NCBI GenBank assembly: GCA_031279895.1
Contig: JAITHR010000053.1
Coordinates: forward strand, 1 to 9,543
Source: Spirochaetaceae bacterium
GTDB lineage: Bacteria > Spirochaetota > Spirochaetia > Treponematales > Breznakiellaceae
Reading direction: 5' to 3'
DNA: 9,543 nucleotides
This document shows, one piece after another, positions 4,567-9,543 of the stretch (position 1 is its first letter; the number at the start of each line of letters is the position of its first letter). Under the pieces are notes generated by a model. It ran no database searches, had not been told where the DNA came from, and saw only the letters and a list, made by a program, of their open reading frames with translations. The translations under genes were made by a program, and so were the position numbers.

Positions 4567-7500
4567 CTACGAGCGCTCGGTAAGCTCTTCTTTCTCCCGT
4601 ATTTCAAAGAGCTTCCGGTCAAGTTCCGCCAGCTTCATCTGTTGGAGGGCCCGTTTGTATTCTACGGGAAGCACTTTCACAAACAGGGCGCGCAGTGCGC
4701 CCCACCGGTCTAAAATATCTCGGGCATACGCCGAACCGGTCCAATAGAGGTGTTTGCCAATCGTGTCTTTCACAAAACGCTCGTCTTCCTCGTTGTCAAG
4801 TCCGGAAAGCTCCACCATTCCCTTGTTGAGAAAAAACGCGAAGTTTCCGGCGGTATCCAGCACATAGGCAATGCCGCCGGACATACCGGCTGCGAAGTTC
4901 CTGCCCACCGCGCCCAGTACGATGAGCCTGCCGCCGGTCATATATTCCGCGCAGTGATCCCCCGCGCCTTCCACCACGGCCACGGCCCCTGAGTTACGCA
5001 CACAGAAACGCTCTCCCGCAATGCCTGAAACGTAAAGCTCGCCGGAAGTCGCGCCGTACAGCACGGTGTTTCCCACAATGATATTCTCGTGGCTTTTGAA
5101 CGCGGAGCCCGCGGGCGGGGCCACTACGATGCGCCCCCCTGAAAGCCCCTTGCCAAGATAGTCGTTGGTGTCTCCCGCAAGCCGGAACGTAATGCCCTTG
5201 GCGAGAAAAGCGCCGAAACTCTGGCCCGCCGAACCCGCAAAATCAACGGTAACGAAATTCTCCGGCAAACCCTGTCCGCCAAAGCGCGTGGAGACCTCGT
5301 AAGAGAGCATGGCCCCGACCGCCCGGTCGGTGTTATGAATGGGGAACCGTAGCGCGGTGGGGATCTTTTTGTCCAGCGCGGCGAGGCACTGCTCAATGAG
5401 CTTGCGGTCAAGCACCGCGTCAATTTTATGAATCTGATCCTGCATACAGCGCTGCGCCGCGCCCCCCGGAATGTCCGCCGGGCCTTCGGCTTTGTAGAGC
5501 AGTTTTGAAAGGTCCACCCCCGCGGCTTTGGGCTTTTCGCTCTTTCTCTGTACCAGGAGATCCGCCCTGCCGACAAGATCGTCAAAGCGCCTGAACCCAA
5601 GGGACGCCATAAGTTCCCGCGTCTCCTGGGCGAGGAACCGGAAAAAAGTAACGAGATGCGCCGGTTTTCCGGTAAACCGCCGGCGCAGTTCGGGATCCTG
5701 GGTGGCGACCCCCATGGGGCAGGTGTTTTCGTGGCACTTACGCATCATCACACAGCCTAACACGATAAGGGCGGCGGTGCCGAAGCCGAACTCCTCGGCC
5801 CCCAGCATACCGGCAATCACCATGTCCCGTCCGGTCTTGAGCTGGCCGTCGGTTTGGAGGCGCACCCGTCCCCGCAGTCCGTTCCGCACAAGCACCTGAT
5901 GGGTTTCCGCAAGGCCGATTTCCCAGGGCAGCCCCGCGTGGCGGATGCTGCTCTGGGGGCTGGCGCCGGTGCCGCCGTCGTAGCCGGAAATAAGGATGTT
6001 GTCCGCGTGGGCCTTGGCGACTCCGGCGGCCACCGTGCCGACGCCGCTTTCGGAGACCAGTTTCACGCTGATACGGGCCCGGGGGTTCGCGTTTTTAAGG
6101 TCAAAGATGAGTTCCGCAAGGTCTTCGATAGAGTAGATGTCATGGTGCGGCGGCGGACTTATGAGGGTTACTCCGGGGGTGGCATGGCGGGTTCTCGCAA
6201 TCATCACGTCCACTTTATGCCCCGGAAGCTGGCCGCCCTCCCCGGGCTTGGCGCCTTGGGCTATCTTAATCTGTAACTCTTCCGCGTTGGCCAGATACTC
6301 GCTCGTAACGCCGAACCTGCCGGAGGCCACCTGCTTAATCGCGCTCCGCGTCCATGTCCCGTCCGGCTGAACCGCAAAACGTTCCGGGTTTTCACCGCCT
6401 TCCCCGGAATTGGAACGCCCCTTAATCGAGTTCATTGCCGCGGCGATCGTCTCGTGGGCTTCCCGTGAGATGGAACCGAAGGACATGGCGCCGGTGGTAA
6501 AGCGCTTCATAACCGCTTCCACGCTCTCCACTTCCTCAAGGGGGACCGCCGAGCGCGGCCCGTCTTTGACCGTACCCGGCGGGGCAAAGTCAAGAAGCCC
6601 CCGAATCACGTGGGGGCTCTGGTTAAGCGCGTCTACCGCGCCGGTGAACCGCTTAAACCGTGCGAAGTCGCCGGTGCGGGCGGCCCACTGCAAGAGGTGT
6701 ATCGTCTCCGGATTCCATGCGTGTCGTTCCCCGCGGACGCGCCAGCGGTACTGGCCCGCGGCCTCAAGAAGATAATCCGGCGCGGAAAGCTCGTCCCCTG
6801 TTTTCGCGTGGGCTTCCCGCGCCGCCTGATACACGCCGACCGCCTCGCGCTCAAGGTCCCGAAACCCCGCGCCTCCGATACGGCTCGCGGTTCCCGGAAA
6901 ACACTTTTCCATAACTTCCCCGCGCAGGCCCACGGCCTCGAAAATCTGGGCGCCGCGGTAGGAGCGAAGGGTGCTGGTCCCCATTTTCGACATAACCTTG
7001 AGCATGGCCTTCTGCATACCCTTGAGGTACTGCTTTTTAGCGTGGATAAAATCGCCGACCCGCGAAGAGTCGGGGCCCTTACAGAGCGCGGCGATTCCGG
7101 CAAGCGCGCCGTAGGGAACCACGAGGTCCGCTCCGAACCCGAAGAGCAGGGCAAAGTGCATAATCTCCCGCGGCTCGGCGGACTCGGTAATAAGAGAGCA
7201 TTTCATCCGCAGCCCCGCGTGTATAAGCCCGTGATGCACGGCCCCCGCTACGAGGAGCGCGGGCGCGGCGCACCGTCCGGCCTCCGGCGCGAGGCTTGCC
7301 CGGTCCGAAAGGATAAGCAGGGACGCTCCCTCCCGAACCGCTTTGACCGCTTCGGAGACGAGCCTGTCGAGGGAACTTTCGAGCGCCGAAGGAGAAGGAG
7401 CGGAACCGCCGCCGGCCTCCCGCTCGAAATACGGCACGTAAAAGGTCGCGTCCAGGGTTTGGGACGGGAAACGTCCGGGGTCGAGCGCAATGAGGCTTTG

Positions 7501-9225
7501 CAGGTCACCGCTCGTCAGGATGGGGCTACGGACCTTAATCCGCCTGCAATGCGCCGCGGTTTCCTCCAGAAGGTTCTCCTGGGCCCCCACAAAGCTCGTG
7601 AGGGTCATAACCAGATCCTCCCGAATGGAATCGATAGGCGGGTTGGTTACCTGGGCGAACACCTGCTTGAAATAGGCGTAGACCCGCTGGGGCTTATCGG
7701 AAAACACCGCCAAAGGCGTATCGGTTCCCATGGAGCTTGTCGGTTCCTGCCCGGTTTCTATCATGGGAATAAGGAGACGCTCCCTATCCTCTCTGGTATA
7801 CCCTGCGGACCGCTCCAGAAACAGGGTCTCCCGCGCTCCCGTTTCTTCCAGAGCGCTCTCTTGCCCGGAATCGATTTCCTGCTCCAATGTAACGACGGCC
7901 TCGGTCCATCGGGAATAGGGTTTCCTTTCACAGACCTCCTTTTTGGCCTCCGCGTCGGGAATAATCCGCCCCTCCCGCATATCCACCAAAAGGAGTTTGC
8001 CCGGAAGAAGGCGGCCCTTATACGCGATGTCGGCGCCGTCAAAGTCCTGTACGCCGGTCTCCGAGGCCATGACGATAAGGCCGTCAGTGGTGACGGTGTA
8101 GCGGGAGGGCCGCAGGCCGTTGCGGTCAAGGGTTCCGCCCACATACCGCCCGTCGCAGAAGACCATGGACGCGGGCCCGTCCCAGGGCTCCATGATGCAG
8201 GCGTGGTATTCATAGAAATCCTTGAGTGTCCGGGGGATAGGGTTCTTGTCGTTCCACGATTCGGGGATAAGCATCATAAGGGCGTGGGGAAGGCTCCGCC
8301 CGGACATGACAAGCAGCTCGAGCATATTGTCAAAGCTCGCGGAGTCGCTTTTATCCGGCTCGATAACCGGCAGGATGTCCCGTATCCGCGCGCCGAAACG
8401 GGGGTGGCTGAAGAGCGCCTCCCGCGCCGCGGCCCAGAAGCGGTTCCCCTTCACGGTGTTGATTTCGCCGTTGTGCGCCACCACGCGGAAAGGCTGGGCA
8501 AGCGCCCAGTTCGGGAAAGTATTGGTGGAAAAGCGGGAGTGAACCAGCGCCACCGGCGTCTCAATAGCCGCGTCCTGTAGTCCTGGGTAATACTCTTTGA
8601 GCTGCCCGGGCATGAGCATACCCTTATACACGATGATTCGGGAAGAAAGGGACGGGAAATGCACGCCGGCTTTGCACAGTTCCGGGCGGGACCCCAGGGC
8701 TTTTTCAATTTTCTTCCGTACCGTAAAGAGGCGGAACTCCAGATCCGAGGGTTCCCGCTCCGGCGCGGTTCCCCCGTCCGTTTCCCGGGGAATAAGAAAC
8801 ACCTGTCTCACCACAGGCTCCGCGGAGCGGGCCAGGGCGCCGATGGACCGGTTGTCCGTAAGCACGTCCCTCCAAAGGGGCGGACCAAAACCGGTTTCCG
8901 ACGCCAGCCTCTCGATAACCTCGACCGCCGCGGCGCGGAGACCCTGCGGCTTTTCCGGCAGAAAGACCAGCCCCGTTCCGTAGGTTCCGACCGGGGGCAG
9001 CGCGGGCATGAACTTCCTGTAATAATCGTGGGGTATGTGGATAAGCACCCCCGCTCCGTCGCCCGTTTTATTGTCCGCGCTCTCGGCGCCCCTGTGTTCC
9101 ATGCGCTCCAGCACCGAAAGCCCCCGGCTCAAAATAGCGTGGGAGGCCCGGCCCTTAATGTCCGCCACAAAGCCGATGCCGCAGGAATCATGCTCGTCTT
9201 CAGTTCGATACAATCCGTGGTTCAC
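4567..9225 (-). CDS. gltB: Glutamate synthase, large (alpha) subunit
   Basis: Glutamate synthase makes two glutamates from glutamine and 2-oxoglutarate, the second half of the GS-GOGAT ammonia assimilation route. From the proposed GTG start at 9225 it is 1552 residues, normal for the family. The class II glutaminase domain starts at Cys15 (DSCGIGF), which should become the N-terminal nucleophile after removal of a 14-residue propeptide. RFSTNT, HNGEINT and DRNGLRPSRY follow. The FMN synthase domain includes SGEGGE, GEGGQLPGHK and SPPPHHDIYSIEDL. The [3Fe-4S] cysteines are Cys1158, 1164 and 1169 (C-x5-C-x4-C). A C-terminal beta-helix domain has GKGLSGGRI and GNTVLYGATSGELY. An in-frame GTG at 9270 would add 15 residues, but it sits about where transcription should begin. 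No gltD follows, so the electron-delivering partner is elsewhere, or the enzyme uses ferredoxin. The call is secure. Confidence 0.97.
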   Translation of the reverse strand: MNHGLYRTEDEHDSCGIGFVADIKGRASHAILSRGLSVLERMEHRGAESADNKTGDGAGVLIHIPHDYYRKFMPALPPVGTYGTGLVFLPEKPQGLRAAAVEVIERLASETGFGPPLWRDVLTDNRSIGALARSAEPVVRQVFLIPRETDGGTAPEREPSDLEFRLFTVRKKIEKALGSRPELCKAGVHFPSLSSRIIVYKGMLMPGQLKEYYPGLQDAAIETPVALVHSRFSTNTFPNWALAQPFRVVAHNGEINTVKGNRFWAAAREALFSHPRFGARIRDILPVIEPDKSDSASFDNMLELLVMSGRSLPHALMMLIPESWNDKNPIPRTLKDFYEYHACIMEPWDGPASMVFCDGRYVGGTLDRNGLRPSRYTVTTDGLIVMASETGVQDFDGADIAYKGRLLPGKLLLVDMREGRIIPDAEAKKEVCERKPYSRWTEAVVTLEQEIDSGQESALEETGARETLFLERSAGYTREDRERLLIPMIETGQEPTSSMGTDTPLAVFSDKPQRVYAYFKQVFAQVTNPPIDSIREDLVMTLTSFVGAQENLLEETAAHCRRIKVRSPILTSGDLQSLIALDPGRFPSQTLDATFYVPYFEREAGGGSAPSPSALESSLDRLVSEAVKAVREGASLLILSDRASLAPEAGRCAAPALLVAGAVHHGLIHAGLRMKCSLITESAEPREIMHFALLFGFGADLVVPYGALAGIAALCKGPDSSRVGDFIHAKKQYLKGMQKAMLKVMSKMGTSTLRSYRGAQIFEAVGLRGEVMEKCFPGTASRIGGAGFRDLEREAVGVYQAAREAHAKTGDELSAPDYLLEAAGQYRWRVRGERHAWNPETIHLLQWAARTGDFARFKRFTGAVDALNQSPHVIRGLLDFAPPGTVKDGPRSAVPLEEVESVEAVMKRFTTGAMSFGSISREAHETIAAAMNSIKGRSNSGEGGENPERFAVQPDGTWTRSAIKQVASGRFGVTSEYLANAEELQIKIAQGAKPGEGGQLPGHKVDVMIARTRHATPGVTLISPPPHHDIYSIEDLAELIFDLKNANPRARISVKLVSESGVGTVAAGVAKAHADNILISGYDGGTGASPQSSIRHAGLPWEIGLAETHQVLVRNGLRGRVRLQTDGQLKTGRDMVIAGMLGAEEFGFGTAALIVLGCVMMRKCHENTCPMGVATQDPELRRRFTGKPAHLVTFFRFLAQETRELMASLGFRRFDDLVGRADLLVQRKSEKPKAAGVDLSKLLYKAEGPADIPGGAAQRCMQDQIHKIDAVLDRKLIEQCLAALDKKIPTALRFPIHNTDRAVGAMLSYEVSTRFGGQGLPENFVTVDFAGSAGQSFGAFLAKGITFRLAGDTNDYLGKGLSGGRIVVAPPAGSAFKSHENIIVGNTVLYGATSGELYVSGIAGERFCVRNSGAVAVVEGAGDHCAEYMTGGRLIVLGAVGRNFAAGMSGGIAYVLDTAGNFAFFLNKGMVELSGLDNEEDERFVKDTIGKHLYWTGSAYARDILDRWGALRALFVKVLPVEYKRALQQMKLAELDRKLFEIREKEELTERS

Positions 9226-9232
9226 TCGTTCT

Positions 9233-9238
9233 CTCCTC
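9233..9238 (-). promoter_or_regulatory. Ribosome binding site deciding the gltB start
   Basis: On the minus strand GAGGAG lies 7 nt before the GTG at 9225. It is the strongest Shine-Dalgarno match near this gene. The upstream GTG at 9270 has none, so 9225 is preferred. Confidence 0.8.
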
Positions 9239-9275
9239 TGGTAAAAGCCGCTTTTTCGACCCTTCCCCACCGGTC

Positions 9276-9305
9276 AGTATACCCAACCCCCAAAGCCCGT
9301 TGCAA
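9276..9305 (-). promoter_or_regulatory. Candidate sigma70-type promoter for the gltB gene block
   Basis: On the minus strand a TTGCAA -35 box (9305-9300) and a TATACT -10 box (9281-9276) are separated by 18 bp. They match the consensus at 4 of 6 and 5 of 6 positions. Transcription would begin near 9268-9270, leaving a leader of about 43 nt before the gltB GTG. It is the only convincing promoter I found upstream of the five-gene block. It starts 10 bp inside the end of the hairpin repeat at 9315-9395. Confidence 0.6.
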
Positions 9306-9314
9306 CCCTCCGCC

Positions 9315-9395
9315 CCGTCTCCGACGGTTTAAGCATGGCCGCAGCCTCCGGCTGTTTAAGCATGGCCGCTTGTTGTTTCCGAATGGTGCAACACC
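9315..9395 (+). repeat. Dispersed hairpin repeat R2, copy upstream of gltB
   Basis: Two hairpins, CCGTC-TCC-GACGG (9315-9327) and CAGCC-TCC-GGCTG (9342-9354), are each followed by TTTAAGCATGGCCGC. A TTGTTGTTTCCGAATGG segment then leads to GCAACACC. Bases 9342-9395 are the near-exact inverse of 865-919, on the far side of the gene block. The short minus-strand open frames through this region only translate the repeat. Confidence 0.85.
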
Positions 9396-9423
9396 TAGTC
9401 CATTAAGCAATCCGGTTGCTGTT

Positions 9424-9462
9424 GAGGCGCGGCTACGCTCTCGCGCCGTCTCCGACGGTTCC
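9424..9462 (+). repeat. Dispersed module R1, third copy
   Basis: This is the same module as 2-32 (direct) and 799-837 (inverted), with one inserted C in the loop region. Like the 799-837 copy, it ends with the hairpin CCGTC-TCC-GACGG (9446-9458) and GGTTCC. It runs straight into CATAAGCTTCCCGC (9462-9475), which also occurs inverted at the trpS stop. Confidence 0.85.
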
Positions 9463-9501
9463 ATAAGCTTCCCGCGCCGCGGCTCTAAGTAATCAGCGCC
9501 C

Positions 9502-9516
9502 GCTTAGGGGCGCGGC
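9502..9516 (+). repeat. 15-bp module shared with the left flank
   Basis: GCTTAGGGGCGCGGC is identical to 720-734 in the same orientation. It probably marks the edge of another repeat cluster that continues past the window. Nothing else is recognisable in 9476-9543. Confidence 0.6.
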
Positions 9517-9543
9517 CTCCGCCCCGCACATGACCATGCCTGC

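Noticed and set aside
4538..4620. Internal promoter for the restriction-modification genes
   Set aside because: A TTTTATAG stretch could be a -10 box, but no -35 match lies at a workable distance.
6610..8580. Plus-strand 656-codon frame
   Set aside because: It is the antisense of gltB, whose motifs are unmistakable. High G+C makes long shadow frames common here.

Overview
The window holds one compact, minus-strand gene block (about 1009-9225) with repeat-packed, apparently non-coding DNA on both sides (1-1008 and 9306-9543). Read in transcription order, the block is gltB (glutamate synthase large subunit), a MvaI/BcnI-like restriction endonuclease, its DNA methyltransferase partner, moaC (molybdenum cofactor synthesis) and trpS (tryptophanyl-tRNA synthetase). 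All five genes point the same way. Gaps are 29 bp (gltB to endonuclease), a 4-bp ATGA overlap (endonuclease to methyltransferase), another 4-bp ATGA overlap (methyltransferase to moaC) and 39 bp (moaC to trpS). A good promoter candidate lies just upstream of gltB at 9276-9305, so one long transcript is plausible. The genes share no pathway: nitrogen assimilation, DNA restriction, cofactor synthesis and translation.

The restriction-modification pair stands out. It is clearly AT-richer (30-38% G+C in 60-base stretches counted by hand) than trpS, moaC and gltB (57-72%), so it looks acquired. Even so, it is joined to moaC by a stop/start overlap.

The left flank (1-840) contains three consecutive tandem arrays. 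Their units differ in sequence but all are 21 bp long (115-240, 290-352, 372-602). The third array alternates two 12-bp palindromes and carries nine GAATTC sites in about 230 bp. The arrays are bracketed by imperfect inverted arms (2-108 and 744-837). The far right flank (9315-9516) carries further copies of the same modules, many built as 5-6-bp stems with 3-nt loops. One module runs into the 3' end of trpS and supplies its last codons and stop.

Organism: a G+C-rich bacterium with many dispersed palindromic repeats. My best guess is a spirochaete of the Treponema group, perhaps a gut symbiont, from the general look of the proteins and repeats. This is inference with low confidence. There are no RNA genes, transposases or CRISPR arrays that I can see.
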